DNA of 64,000 nucleotides from G965197405 sp965197405 (GCA_965197405.1 OZ240206.1:2046001-2110000), one strand, 5' to 3'; positions 7,863 through 16,228 are shown, numbered from the stretch's first letter. Notes: generated by a model not told the origin, from the sequence alone. Made by a program: numbers and translations.

Positions 7863-8990
7863 TCAGCAGAAGGGCAGGCCGCCAAGGTCAGAGGCGTTAA
7901 GGTCCAACTGGTCTTCCAGGCTGCTTGGCACGCACCCGCTCAAATCGTTGCTGTCGAGGTACAGATTTCTCAGGATGGGGAGGCTGCCCAGCTCCGCCGG
8001 TATCTCCCCGCTCAAGTCGTTTTCGTGGAGGTCCAGACCTATCAGGTTGGGGAGGCTGCCCAGTTCCGCCGGTATCTCCCCGCTCAAGTCGTTTTCGTGG
8101 AGGTCCAGTACTAGCAGGTTGGAGAGGCTGCCCAGCTCCGCCGGTATCTCCCCGCTCAACTCGTTGAAGCTGAGGAACAGATTTCTCAGGATGGGGAGGC
8201 TGCCCAGCTCCGCCGGTATCTCCCCGCTCAACTCGTTGTTGGCGAGGTACAGCAATCTCAGGTTGGAGAGGCTGCCCAGCTCCGCCGGTATCTCCCCGCT
8301 CAACTCGTTGTTGGCGAGGGCCAGCTCTCCCAGGTTGGAGAGGCTGCCCAGCTCCGCCGGTATCTCCCCGCTCAACTTGTTCTTGAAGAGGTCCAGTCCT
8401 AGCAGGTTAGAGAGGCTGCCCAGCTCCGCCGGTATCTCCCCGCTCAAGGCGTTGTTGGCGAGGGCCAGACCTATCAGGTTGGAGAGGCTGCCCAGCTCCG
8501 CCGGTATCTCTCCGCTCAAGGCGTTGCTGGGGAGTTCCAAGACTATAACGCGCCCGTCGTCGTCAGTGGTGACGCCCTCCCATTCGCCGAGGGGAGCGTC
8601 GCTCAGCCAGTTATCACTGAACGTCCAGTTCTCACCGTCCGTTGCGTTGTAGAGGGCAACCAGCGCTTCCCGGTCCGTTTCGGCGGAGCCGGAGGCCGCG
8701 GGCGGCGCTGTCGTAGCCGTAGGTACAGGCGTATCGGTGGCAGTGGGCGCGTCCCTTGCCCCTGGCGTGGAAGGCGTCCGTGCGGGGGTGGCTGGCGTCT
8801 CCGTTGGGGGAGACGCGGTCCGGTCGGGGCCGGTCCCGGCGTCCGGCTCATCAGAGCCGCAGGCCGCCAGCGCTGCCGTAAGGGCCAGCGCAAGGACAAC
8901 GCTCAACAGGGTTATGTATCTTGTCGTGCGTGTACGGGTCGTTTTCTTTCCCTCCCGGTCCTGACCGGCACCATATATCCGCAGATTCAT
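7863..8990 (-). CDS. LRR lipoprotein, left copy
   Basis: A 375-residue exported lipoprotein. Residues ~27-47 are a signal peptide with lipobox LAAC. A Thr/Pro-rich linker (~50-100) is followed by an LRR N-cap (REALVALYNATDGENW, LGEWEGV) and eight 24-residue repeats of the plant-like type LSGEIPAELGSLSNL. A Cys-containing cap ends in GCVPSSLED and GLPFC. Such proteins are anchored outside the membrane and bind proteins or glycans; the ligand is unknown. Expression is likely from a TTGACA promoter that places the start site at the ATG. It is almost identical to the copy at 13218 up to the repeats, where the solvent-facing residues differ. Confidence 0.9.
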   Translation of the reverse strand: MNLRIYGAGQDREGKKTTRTRTTRYITLLSVVLALALTAALAACGSDEPDAGTGPDRTASPPTETPATPARTPSTPGARDAPTATDTPVPTATTAPPAASGSAETDREALVALYNATDGENWTFSDNWLSDAPLGEWEGVTTDDDGRVIVLELPSNALSGEIPAELGSLSNLIGLALANNALSGEIPAELGSLSNLLGLDLFKNKLSGEIPAELGSLSNLGELALANNELSGEIPAELGSLSNLRLLYLANNELSGEIPAELGSLPILRNLFLSFNELSGEIPAELGSLSNLLVLDLHENDLSGEIPAELGSLPNLIGLDLHENDLSGEIPAELGSLPILRNLYLDSNDLSGCVPSSLEDQLDLNASDLGGLPFC

Positions 8991-8994
8991 ACAG

Positions 8995-9024
8995 ATAATA
9001 TAGCGGAGTTACTATGGGTGTCAA
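8995..9024 (-). promoter_or_regulatory. Promoter of left LRR gene
   Basis: Reverse-strand TTGACA with TATATT/TATTAT 16-18 nt downstream; transcription would begin at or next to the ATG, implying a leaderless mRNA. The -35 lies in the arm of an inverted repeat GGGTGTC...GACACCC that could be an operator. Identical to the promoter of the right copy. Confidence 0.6.
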
Positions 9025-9391
9025 TGCTGAGACACCCGTTTCGCCACTCCCAAATATGTGTTGGTATGTCGGCTTCCGCGGGGATGAGCGGGCGAGCACG
9101 GACCGGGCTTGTCTTCGCCGGGTCGCAGCCCCGATAATGAGTACCTGGGCTGTTCCCACGCCCTGGCAAAGGGTGGCGCGGCGCAATCACAGGCGTCGCG
9201 TCAGAGCAAGCTCTCGACGGGAATAGATGAGCCTCCAACCCTGCGGGCCGGAGGCTCACGGGGCCTATTCGGGGTAGCCTGAGCGAGTCCTTATATTAGG
9301 GGTTTACTTACAATTTTACCCGGCAGGATGGCATCCCCCCTTGGTTTCTTTCCCGCCGAACATTGGACATTGTTATTGGAGGGAAGTAGAT

Positions 9392-9541
9392 ATGGAGAAT
9401 AAAGAGAGGAAACAGGAAACAGTAGTAGAACTACGTCCTATTAGGAGGGACCGACGGGCAATACCTCCATTAACCCAGGCAGGCTATCTACCCAGCCGCC
9501 GGGGTTACTTAGAGCCTATCCTAATAACCCGGCGGCTCTGA
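9392..9541 (+). pseudogene. Small basic ORF split by IS5-type insertion
   Basis: An ATG at 9392 follows GGAGGGAAG and opens a frame reading MENKERKQETVVELRPIR and onward to SRRGYL, where the IS left end (9512) replaces the native tail. Joining the DNA on both sides of the IS gives ...GYLEDWR and a TGA that overlaps the ATG of the response regulator (ATGA at 10496). The intact gene was therefore ~44 residues and translationally coupled to the regulator. If the target base were A rather than T, the frame would stop 12 nt before that ATG. No family is recognised. Confidence 0.6.
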
Positions 9542-9929
9542 GAGCGATAAGGGCACAGGCGAAATGAAGAAAGGCTATGTAGTTGGTGGGAGACTTGTCC
9601 CAGCGGACCAAAATGCGCCGAAAGCGGTTCATCCAGCTGTGGGTGCGTTCCACCACCCAGCGCCGGGCTTTGAAGCCGGCCTCTTTCTTGATGGCCTGAG
9701 CCTCTTCCCCACGGCTGCGTATGTGGGCCGTGAAGCCAAACTCGTCCACGGTCCGGCGCACCTCGTCAAAGTCGTAGCCCTTGTCCAAGCACAGACCCTG
9801 GGGATGCTCCGGGCTGGGCGCGGGGCGTGGCACGGGGAGGCTGTCCACCGTGGCCCGCACCAGCTTCATATCGTGGCGGTTGGCCCCGTCCACTGCCAGC
9901 CCCACCGGAATGCCCCCGGCTTCGGTCAA
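9516..9929 (-). CDS. IS5-family transposase ORF B, copy 1
   Basis: The C-terminal catalytic half (137 residues from its first usable start; the frame is open further upstream and there reads GPNPTDRGKSGVKRSLLT). It has the second and third DDE regions: VDGANRHDMKL, LDKGYDFDEVR and RRWVVERTHSWMNRFRR with the catalytic glutamate in VVERT. It needs fusion to ORF A to act. Confidence 0.8.
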   Translation of the reverse strand: MTEAGGIPVGLAVDGANRHDMKLVRATVDSLPVPRPAPSPEHPQGLCLDKGYDFDEVRRTVDEFGFTAHIRSRGEEAQAIKKEAGFKARRWVVERTHSWMNRFRRILVRWDKSPTNYIAFLHFACALIALRAAGLLG

Positions 9930-9951
9930 GAGACTGCGTTTGACCCCGCTC

Positions 9952-10404
9952 TTACCCCGGTCCGTGGGGTTGGGACCGGTTTTTCCCCCCGCCCAAGGGG
10001 GATTTGGTCAAGGCCCCGTCCATGCTCAGCCAGCTCCAGTCCAAACCCTTCAATTCGTCATAGCGTTCCAGCCCGGTCCGCCATAGCTCCAGGAACACCC
10101 CGGCGGCGGCCCATTCCTGAAAGCGCAGGTGGGCGGTGGAGCCGGAGCAAATGCCGGTGGCATCCAAGGACTTCCACTGGCAACCGGTGCGAAGCACGTA
10201 GAAGATACCGTTGGCGCAGGTCCGGTCCGGGACCCGGGGGCGGCCTCCGCCCAAGGGATGGGTATTCACCCGCTGGGGAAGGAGTGGAGCCAGTGCCTCC
10301 CACAGTTCGTCGGATACTTGGAAGGAGCCGGTGGTGGGGTTGGTCGGAGAGGCTGGGCTGGCGCGGGGTGGTCGAGGCGGCTTGAGTTCTTTCGCTTTCG
10401 TCAT
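9952..10404 (-). CDS. IS5-family transposase ORF A, copy 1
   Basis: A 150-residue N-terminal part of an IS5-type transposase. It contains the DUF4096-like domain (VSDELWEALAPLLP, LRTGCQWKSL) and the first catalytic aspartate region (WSWLSMDGALTKSP). Reading passes to ORF B through a +1 (or -2) shift at a GGGGGGAAAAA run. Both copies in the window carry the same break, so it is either programmed or an old lesion copied by transposition. Confidence 0.8.
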   Translation of the reverse strand: MTKAKELKPPRPPRASPASPTNPTTGSFQVSDELWEALAPLLPQRVNTHPLGGGRPRVPDRTCANGIFYVLRTGCQWKSLDATGICSGSTAHLRFQEWAAAGVFLELWRTGLERYDELKGLDWSWLSMDGALTKSPLGGGKNRSQPHGPG

Positions 10405-10495
10405 TCCCCAAGTTTAGCCGCTCCTCTGCCTCCTTCCTCATTCACTACTCAGCGGGTTTCACCGGTTTTTAGGATAGGATCTAAGAGGACTGGCG

Positions 10496-11119
10496 ATGAG
10501 TGGCACAGTATTGATAATCGAAGACGATACAAGGATCGCGAATTGGGTCAAGGTTTACTTCGAGCGCGCCGGATTCTCTGCCGAGGTTGCTCATGACGGC
10601 GAGTCCGGCCTGGCCCTGGCCCGCAATCTGACTCCGGACCTGATAATCCTCGATCTGCTGCTTCCTCGTCTCGATGGCGTGGAGATGTGCAGAATCCTGC
10701 GTCGAGAGTCAGACGTCCCGATAATCATGCTGACGGCCAGGGAAGCCCCAGCCGAGCGGATCATCGGACTGGATAGCGGGGCCGACGACTACATCATCAA
10801 GCCCTTCGATCCGGAGGAGGTCATTGCGCGCGCCGAGGCCGTGCTTCGCCGCGTCAAGGGCAGAGTCCAGCAGGTCCTGACATGCGGCAACATCACGCTG
10901 AACGAGACCGCCCGCAGCGTGACGGTCAATGAAGAACCAGTGATTCTGAGCCAGGCACAAATCGCCCTTCTGTCAACGTTCATGCGTCATCCCAACCAGG
11001 TGCTCGCCCGTGACCAGCTGATCTCACTGACCTTCAATCACGAATTTCACGGGTTCGACCGCGCCATCGACAGCCAGATCGCACGCCTGCGAAAGCAAAT
11101 TAGCCGAGATGGCGGCTAG
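10496..11119 (+). CDS. OmpR-family response regulator ending at an in-frame amber codon
   Basis: A 207-residue protein. The receiver domain (1-120) has the acidic pair in IIEDD, phosphoacceptor Asp in LIILDLLLP, Thr in MLTAREA and Lys in YIIKPF. The winged-helix output domain (~130-207) follows. The frame stops at TAG (11117-11119), yet in-frame codons after it encode PIQTVYGAGYRFVVEDE, the conserved C-terminal hairpin of the family, and then reach a TGA that overlaps the kinase ATG (ATGA at 11170). The ancestral gene thus ran to 11173. Without the wing, DNA binding is doubtful unless UAG is read through. An AGAGGA site precedes the ATG; the native promoter was separated by the IS. Confidence 0.85.
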   Translation: MSGTVLIIEDDTRIANWVKVYFERAGFSAEVAHDGESGLALARNLTPDLIILDLLLPRLDGVEMCRILRRESDVPIIMLTAREAPAERIIGLDSGADDYIIKPFDPEEVIARAEAVLRRVKGRVQQVLTCGNITLNETARSVTVNEEPVILSQAQIALLSTFMRHPNQVLARDQLISLTFNHEFHGFDRAIDSQIARLRKQISRDGG

Positions 11120-11169
11120 CCCATTCAGACGGTCTACGGTGCCGGCTACAGGTTCGTGGTAGAGGACGA

Positions 11170-12570
11170 ATGATGTCTCTGCGCTGGCGAATCATGGGTT
11201 CGATCGTCCTTGTCATCGTTCTTACCGTCTTGATCAGCGTCGGTGTGGGCTACTACGCGACGCAGTCCCGCCTGGGCGTGTTCGTAGACCAGATAGGCGA
11301 TGATGAGGCGAGCCAGTTGGCCCGGAATCTGAGCCGGGAGTATACTGCTGTCGGCGGTTGGGAAACGGTGGACAGGCCGCTGTTCCAGGCTGGATACGTC
11401 TACGATGAGGTTCCGCACAGGGAAGGCTCCGAAGAAGGCGAGGGAGAAACCGCCGAGACCTTCCACCAGGACCCGGTACGAGTCGTGATCGCGAGCGTCG
11501 ATGGACGCGTGGTGAAGGACAACCTGTCCGAGTTGTCATCCGGAACGGCCGCGTCCGACCTGGACGGGCACCGCGAGACGGTGTTCGATTTAACTACCAA
11601 CCAGCCCGTGGGCCACGTCTATATGGACGTGAACCATGAGCTCCTGTCGGCTGAGTCGCATGGGTTTCTCAACACGCTCCTGTACATCACCGTAATTGGC
11701 GGGATGCTGACGGTCGGCGTTGCCATACTGCTGGCCGCCTGGTTGTCCAAACGTATCACGGCCCCTGTGATGGCTTTGACGGAGGCAACTCAGGCAATTG
11801 CCCACGGGGATACGACCCGGCTGCCGGTTGCGTCCTCGGATGAGTTGGGACGGATGAGTGCAGCTTTCAACCGGATGACCTCCACCCTGGAAACTCAGCG
11901 CGACCTCCGCAGGCGGCTGATAAACGATGTCTCCCATGAGCTGAATACGCCACTGAGCGTCATACAGCTGGAGGCAAAAGGGCTGCGCGATGGACTGCAG
12001 ACGCCTGAGAGCGCGTCCGACCACATCATCCAGGAAGTAAATAGGTTGCGCGGTCTCGTAACTGATCTGAACTCGCTTGCGGAAACCGACTATGACGAGT
12101 TGAGGCTCACCCCAGAAGCAAGTTCGGTTTACGGACTGCTCAACGCAGAGGTGGACCGCTGGCAGCCACAATGCCAGACTCGACAGGTTAAATTGTCGCT
12201 GAAGGTATCCGCCGACCTCCCGGACATGGTCCTCGACCGGATGCGCATGAGCCAGGCATTGGGAAACCTCCTGAGCAATGCCATTTATTGCTCCGAAGCT
12301 GGCGGGAGTATCGTGCTCAGGGCGGCGTTGGAAAGCGACGGGGCGTTGGCTATCTCGATCATCGATGACGGGATTGGCATCCATGCCGCAGACCTTCCCC
12401 ACATCTTCGACCGCTTCTACCGTACTGACCAGTCTCGTAGTCGTAGGATGGGCGGCACGGGTCTGGGATTGGCCATCACCCGAGCTATAGTCGAAGCGCA
12501 TGGGGGTACGATTACCGTAACAAGTGACGGGCTTGGACATGGTGCCGCCGTGACTCTTCGCCTTCCCTGA
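11170..12570 (+). CDS. Membrane sensor histidine kinase
   Basis: A 466-residue kinase. There is a TM segment at ~10-28, an extracytoplasmic sensor (~30-170), a second TM (~172-192), a HAMP domain (SKRITAPVMALTEAT), a HisKA box (LINDVSHELNTPLSV with the phosphorylated His) and a HATPase domain with N box LGNLLSNAIYC, G1 IIDDGIGI, F box FDRFYR and G2 GTGLGLAI. Its start overlaps the ancestral stop of the regulator, so they form a classic operon pair. The sensor segment has an acidic Glu-rich stretch (EGSEEGEGE). Flanking LRR lipoproteins suggest a surface-related signal, which is inference. Confidence 0.92.
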   Translation: MMSLRWRIMGSIVLVIVLTVLISVGVGYYATQSRLGVFVDQIGDDEASQLARNLSREYTAVGGWETVDRPLFQAGYVYDEVPHREGSEEGEGETAETFHQDPVRVVIASVDGRVVKDNLSELSSGTAASDLDGHRETVFDLTTNQPVGHVYMDVNHELLSAESHGFLNTLLYITVIGGMLTVGVAILLAAWLSKRITAPVMALTEATQAIAHGDTTRLPVASSDELGRMSAAFNRMTSTLETQRDLRRRLINDVSHELNTPLSVIQLEAKGLRDGLQTPESASDHIIQEVNRLRGLVTDLNSLAETDYDELRLTPEASSVYGLLNAEVDRWQPQCQTRQVKLSLKVSADLPDMVLDRMRMSQALGNLLSNAIYCSEAGGSIVLRAALESDGALAISIIDDGIGIHAADLPHIFDRFYRTDQSRSRRMGGTGLGLAITRAIVEAHGGTITVTSDGLGHGAAVTLRLP

Positions 12571-12950
12571 ATGGGTGAGGGCCGTCCTCAGCGGACCGTT
12601 TGGAGCATGTCGTGAATACAGCGAGCGGCTTGCGGAAGGACGTCATGGCCGTCACCGGCGCATATGCCTAAATGGGCCGTCTAGCAAGATTTATCGCGAA
12701 GGTCGTTGCGAGGGACAACTTGCTATAGCCCTGCGTCCAAGAATGGCAATAGCACAAACGGAATCTCGGCCTTCTGATGACGACCATAACCACTCCACCT
12801 AGTTTGACAGAACAGTCGCGCGGTATTTGTGGTACTGCCTACAGTAAACTAAGGCCGAAAAAAGTGGGCCGAAGTGTACTGTACTGCGAACTTTTCGCTG
12901 GGAGGTCCCTATATAAGGAGGGGATCAGCCGACCCTAGACAGGCCCCCAG
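12571..12950. other. Gene-free spacer with IS21-type end
   Basis: No gene is supported. The stretch 12831-12890 resembles the reverse complement of 22081-22142 (shared GTACAGT...AACTAAGG...GTGGGCC), which sits beside an istB fragment, so it is probably a solitary IS21-family terminus. A TATATAAGGAGGGG motif near 12910 precedes the right repeat arm but has no ORF behind it. Confidence 0.4.
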
Positions 12951-13170
12951 GAGCCTCCGGCCCGCAGGGTTGGAGGCTCATCTATTCCTGTCGAGAGCTT
13001 GCTCTGACGCGACGCCTGTGATTGCGCCGCGCCACCCTTTGCCAGGGCGTGGGAACAGCCCAGGTACTCATTATCGGGGCTGCGACCCGGCGAAGACAAG
13101 CCCGGTCCGTGCTCGCCCGCTCATCCCCGCGGAAGCCGACATACCAACACATATTTGGGAGTGGCGAAAC

Positions 13171-13213
13171 GGGTGTCTCAGCATTGACACCCATAGTAAC
13201 TCCGCTATATTAT
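13171..13213 (+). promoter_or_regulatory. Promoter with operator-like hairpin for right LRR gene
   Basis: TTGACA at 13184-13189, TATATT at 13206-13211 (or TATTAT at 13208-13213), ATG at 13218. The predicted start site falls on the ATG, so the mRNA would be leaderless. GGGTGTC (13171-13177) and GACACCC (13186-13192) form an inverted repeat over the -35. Confidence 0.6.
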
Positions 13214-13217
13214 CTGT

Positions 13218-14342
13218 ATGAATCTGCGGATATATGGTGCCGGTCAGGACCGGGAGGGAAAGAAAACGACCCGTACACGCACGACAAGATACATAACCCT
13301 GTTGAGCGTTGTCCTTGCGCTGGCCCTTACGGCAGCGCTGGCGGCCTGCGGCTCTGATGAGCCGGACGCCGGGACCGGCCCCGACCGGACCGCGTCTCCC
13401 CCAACGGAGACGCCGGCCACCCCCGCACGGACGCCTTCCACGCCAGGGGCAGGGGACGCGCCCACTGCCACCGATACGCCTGTACCTACGGCTACGACAG
13501 CGCCGCCCGCGGCCTCCGGCTCCGCCGAAACGGACCGGGAAGCTCTGGTTGCCCTCTACAACGCAACGGACGGTGAGAACTGGACGTTCAGTGATAACTG
13601 GCTGAGCGACGCGCCCCTCGGTGAATGGGCGGGCGTCTACACTGACGACGACGGGCGCGTTATATGGCTGGCCCTCACCGGCAACGGCTTGAGCGGGGAG
13701 ATACCGGCGGAGTTGGGCAGTCTCTCCAACCTGATACAACTGTGGCTCGGCCAGAACCAGTTGAGTGGCGAGATACCGGCGGAGCTGGGCAGCCTCTCCG
13801 ACCTGGAATGGCTGTACCTCGACGGAAACGACTTGAGCGGGGAGATACCGGCGGAGCTGGGCAGCCTCTCCAACCTGGAAGTGCTGTACCTCGGCGGCAA
13901 CGACTTGAGCGGAGAGCTACCGGCGGAGCTGGGCAACCTCTCCAACCTGATAGACCTGAACCTCCACGACAACGCCTTGAGCGGGGAGATACCGGCGGAG
14001 CTGGGCAGCCTCTCCAACCTGCAATTGCTGACCCTCGGCGGCAACGACTTGAGCGGAGAGCTACCGGCGGAGCTGGGCAACCTCTCCAACCTGACAGAGC
14101 TCCACCTCAGCGTCAACGCCTTGAGCGGGGAGATACCGCCGGAGCTGGGCAGCCTCTCCAACCTGACACAGCTGTGGCTCACCGAGAACGACTTGAGCGG
14201 AGAGCTACCGGCGGAGCTGGGCAGCCTCTCCAACCTGAGAATTCTGGCCCTCATCGAGAACGCCTTGAGCGGGTGCGTGCCAAGCAGCCTGGAAGACCAG
14301 CTTACCTCCTATTATGGCCTTGGCGGCCTGCCCTTCTGCTGA
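13218..14342 (+). CDS. LRR lipoprotein, right copy
   Basis: A 374-residue lipoprotein. It has the same signal peptide (lipobox LAAC), Thr/Pro linker and LRR N-cap as the copy at 7863. Eight 24-residue repeats follow, three of them with GELPAEL instead of GEIPAEL, and then the same Cys-containing cap (GCVPSSLED). Variation between the two proteins is concentrated in the x positions of the LxxLxL strands, the face that contacts ligands in this fold. With an inverted partner 4 kb away, recombination can flip the intervening two-component system or exchange repeats. Confidence 0.9.
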   Translation: MNLRIYGAGQDREGKKTTRTRTTRYITLLSVVLALALTAALAACGSDEPDAGTGPDRTASPPTETPATPARTPSTPGAGDAPTATDTPVPTATTAPPAASGSAETDREALVALYNATDGENWTFSDNWLSDAPLGEWAGVYTDDDGRVIWLALTGNGLSGEIPAELGSLSNLIQLWLGQNQLSGEIPAELGSLSDLEWLYLDGNDLSGEIPAELGSLSNLEVLYLGGNDLSGELPAELGNLSNLIDLNLHDNALSGEIPAELGSLSNLQLLTLGGNDLSGELPAELGNLSNLTELHLSVNALSGEIPPELGSLSNLTQLWLTENDLSGELPAELGSLSNLRILALIENALSGCVPSSLEDQLTSYYGLGGLPFC

Positions 14343-14465
14343 AGCCACGCGCCCTCAGCCGGGGACGGACGGCATATCGTCCGGAAGGCGCTCCCAGCGC
14401 GTGTTGGCTATGGCGCATGGCGCTGCCGAGAATCGGTCCCGAAAGCCAGACCTGGACTCGGGCGG

Positions 14466-14567
14466 TACTTCGAGTTTTACAATGCCGGACGGCCCCATTC
14501 GAGCCTTGGGGGAATGACGCCGGACCAGTTCTTTGACAGAGCGCCCGCCGAGTCAGCGGCGGCCTAA
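14466..14567 (+). pseudogene. IS3-type transposase tail fragment
   Basis: In-frame codons read YFEFYNAGRPHSSLGG followed by MTPDQFFD and a stop. FYNxxRPHSSLGxxTPxxF is the end of rve-type (IS3 OrfB) transposases. Only ~33 codons remain, directly after the right repeat arm. Confidence 0.65.
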
Positions 14568-14730
14568 CGCACGGCAGCGCGATTCCACTTCTCACACCGG
14601 GCAGTGCTGTTCAGACAAACGAGACCACCTCTTTCTTTCCCCGCTAAATTTCCTGCCTACTTCTTTTATTCACCGGGTCTCGGACTTCTCTCCTACCTCA
14701 CTGTATCGACACCACTGAACCGACAATCTG

Positions 14731-15468
14731 CTAATCAATTATCGTAGTAACATTCGTCCCTTTTATCCATGCTTTACACTTTTGTACACTAGATACAACT
14801 CCTTCTAATTTGTCACCGATTCGTAATTCTTCATCAATCACTGATGTAATTGTTACTTGTTGTCCGGGAAGCAATGCATGAGTGTCCTCCCAAAAGTTTA
14901 TCTCGTAGACTTGTTCACGGTCCATGTCTATTAGGTCAGAAGGCGTGGATTCTGGTACAGGTAGTAGAAAGTCTTCAATAGAGAAGATGTACATTTCTCG
15001 CTTTGACCCATCAGAAGTAACAGATACTTGTTTGCAGTGATAGGTAATGATCCAGTCCAGAGCATCTTCATAAGACTTACTAAACCGACCCGCGTTGTTC
15101 CATATTGTCTCACTGTGCCATCTACTTTGCTGATGTTTTGATATAAACCCCAATACTTCGCCTGCGGGAGTGAATATCTCTGCATTAGTGTTCTCCTCAT
15201 TGAGCCATTCAACACGTACTGAGGCATCGGGGTATATTTTTAGTGAACCCGGACGTATATCTCCACAGGACCCGATGAAGAAACTTATAGCAGGGTCTGC
15301 TGATGGTGGTCTGTTGAGTGCAGGGTGATCTGTCGTACGAAGTCGTTCAAATGCCTGCCGTAATCGTTCACGGCCTGCTTCATCAATTCCTGCAAGCTGA
15401 TAGTCTTGTTGTACTGCCTCTCTAAGAGCCGTACGAAAATTGGGTTGTGTTTGTAGCCATTGAAGCAA
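14731..15468 (-). CDS. Hypothetical protein, AT-rich module, downstream part
   Basis: 245 residues from a TTG start; the frame overlaps the end of the upstream gene by 47 nt and is offset by one base. The opening (LQWLQTQPNFRTALREAV) looks like the continuation of the upstream protein, so the pair may be one gene broken by a 1-nt insertion near 15480. The middle (FFIGSCGDIRPGSL) and the end (LPGQQVTITSVIDEELRIGD, a beta-rich tail) match no family I can name. Base composition is far more AT-rich than the rest of the window, and IS elements lie on both sides. Confidence 0.6.
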   Translation of the reverse strand: MLQWLQTQPNFRTALREAVQQDYQLAGIDEAGRERLRQAFERLRTTDHPALNRPPSADPAISFFIGSCGDIRPGSLKIYPDASVRVEWLNEENTNAEIFTPAGEVLGFISKHQQSRWHSETIWNNAGRFSKSYEDALDWIITYHCKQVSVTSDGSKREMYIFSIEDFLLPVPESTPSDLIDMDREQVYEINFWEDTHALLPGQQVTITSVIDEELRIGDKLEGVVSSVQKCKAWIKGTNVTTIID

Positions 15469-16096
15469 GAGAAGATATGTTTGTTACACTCTCTGTTCCA
15501 GGACTATATACTAGTGCTCTTTGTAGTTGCTTTCTTATTGCTTGCTCTGCTCTCTCCGAAACAAGTCGAAAGTCATCAAAGGCAACAAGACGCCATAGTG
15601 CCTCTAATATCTCTCTATGTAAGACAAGATTGACATGATGCATCAATTCTATCGCCTTGCCAGCGTTCTTGTCCTCTAACCCAAAATAGCGCATGGTCAT
15701 GAAAGCATCGGCTGACCCAATTTCCGCTAGATAAGTTTCCAGTGTTGTAAGATGGGGTAGTGCATTTACATCATATTCATAGTAAGTGACCGCATCGGTG
15801 AAGGCGGTTGCAAGGTCAGCAGCCCATTGACCGTTGTTTATCTTTTTGGTGCGATTGTACAAGTCACCCAGCTCATGCCCCTTCTTTCCTGTGTTTGGAA
15901 AAGTTTGGTTGGCTTTAGTTAAACGAGCTTTGAGTCCTGTTTCTATAGCTTGGTGGGCTGGAAAAGCACGATTAGCTATCTGCATGGCTCGATAATCGGG
16001 AACCAATTCGTTTCCCTTCATTGTGTCATCAGAATCCAGCCACTTTATTATATCTCGTATCTGTGAATACTGAATATGGTCGCTCATGTTAGTCAT
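15422..16096 (-). CDS. Hypothetical helical protein, AT-rich module, upstream part
   Basis: 224 residues; an ATG three codons downstream (MSDHIQYSQ) is an alternative start. It is largely alpha-helical, with a KKGHELGDLYNRTKKI segment reminiscent of HEPN-type helical domains, and ends EQAIRKQLQRALVYS before a short out-of-frame tail. It reads into the next ORF with a one-base offset. IS copy 2 starts 55 bp upstream of its start codon. The module could be an acquired defence or toxin gene; this is inference from composition and context only. Confidence 0.6.
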   Translation of the reverse strand: MTNMSDHIQYSQIRDIIKWLDSDDTMKGNELVPDYRAMQIANRAFPAHQAIETGLKARLTKANQTFPNTGKKGHELGDLYNRTKKINNGQWAADLATAFTDAVTYYEYDVNALPHLTTLETYLAEIGSADAFMTMRYFGLEDKNAGKAIELMHHVNLVLHREILEALWRLVAFDDFRLVSERAEQAIRKQLQRALVYSPGTESVTNISSLASMATNTTQFSYGS

Positions 16097-16228
16097 TTAA
16101 CAACCTCAACAGAATGTCCTTGCTACCTTCTTGATCTTTATCTACAATTAAGAGCCTATCCTAAAAACCGGTGAAACCCGCTGAGTAGTGAATGAGGAAG
16201 GAGGCAGAGGAGCGGCTAAACTTGGGGA

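Larger units (their letters stand above)
7773..9257. repeat. Left arm of 1.5-kb inverted repeat
   Basis: This segment is the reverse complement of 12951-14432, with near-identity in promoter, signal peptide, linker and 3' flank and lower identity in the leucine-rich repeats. The inner edge is a GAGCCTCC/GGAGGCTC hairpin (9229-9257). The arms face each other around 9258-12950. Confidence 0.85.
9512..10481 (-). mobile_element. IS5-family element, copy 1
   Basis: A 970-bp element with terminal inverted repeats beginning GAGCCTATCCTAA and ending TTAGGATAGGATC (one mismatch to the other end). It matches copy 2 at 16152-17121 in length and content. The flanking triplets are TTA and TAA, so a perfect 3-bp duplication is not seen. 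It lies 14 bp before the response regulator ATG with its transposase pointing away. Confidence 0.88.
12951..14432. repeat. Right arm of 1.5-kb inverted repeat
   Basis: Reverse-complement partner of 7773-9257. Homology begins at the GAGCCTCC hairpin (12951-12979) and ends about 90 bp after the LRR stop codon, where the two flanks diverge abruptly. Confidence 0.85.

Noticed and set aside
7863..8990. CRISPR-like regular repeats of 72 bp
   Set aside because: They are in-frame 24-residue leucine-rich repeats, with conserved rather than unique spacers.
8851..9186. 111-codon ORF duplicated at 13022-13357
   Set aside because: Duplicated only because it lies in the inverted repeat; it overlaps the promoter and signal peptide of the LRR gene in another frame.
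10496..11119. Amber codon as selenocysteine-like recoding
   Set aside because: Selenocysteine uses UGA; no pyrrolysine context or conserved catalytic site exists at this position.
12575..12802. 75-codon ORF after the histidine kinase
   Set aside because: No ribosome site or family resemblance; runs into an IS21-like end.
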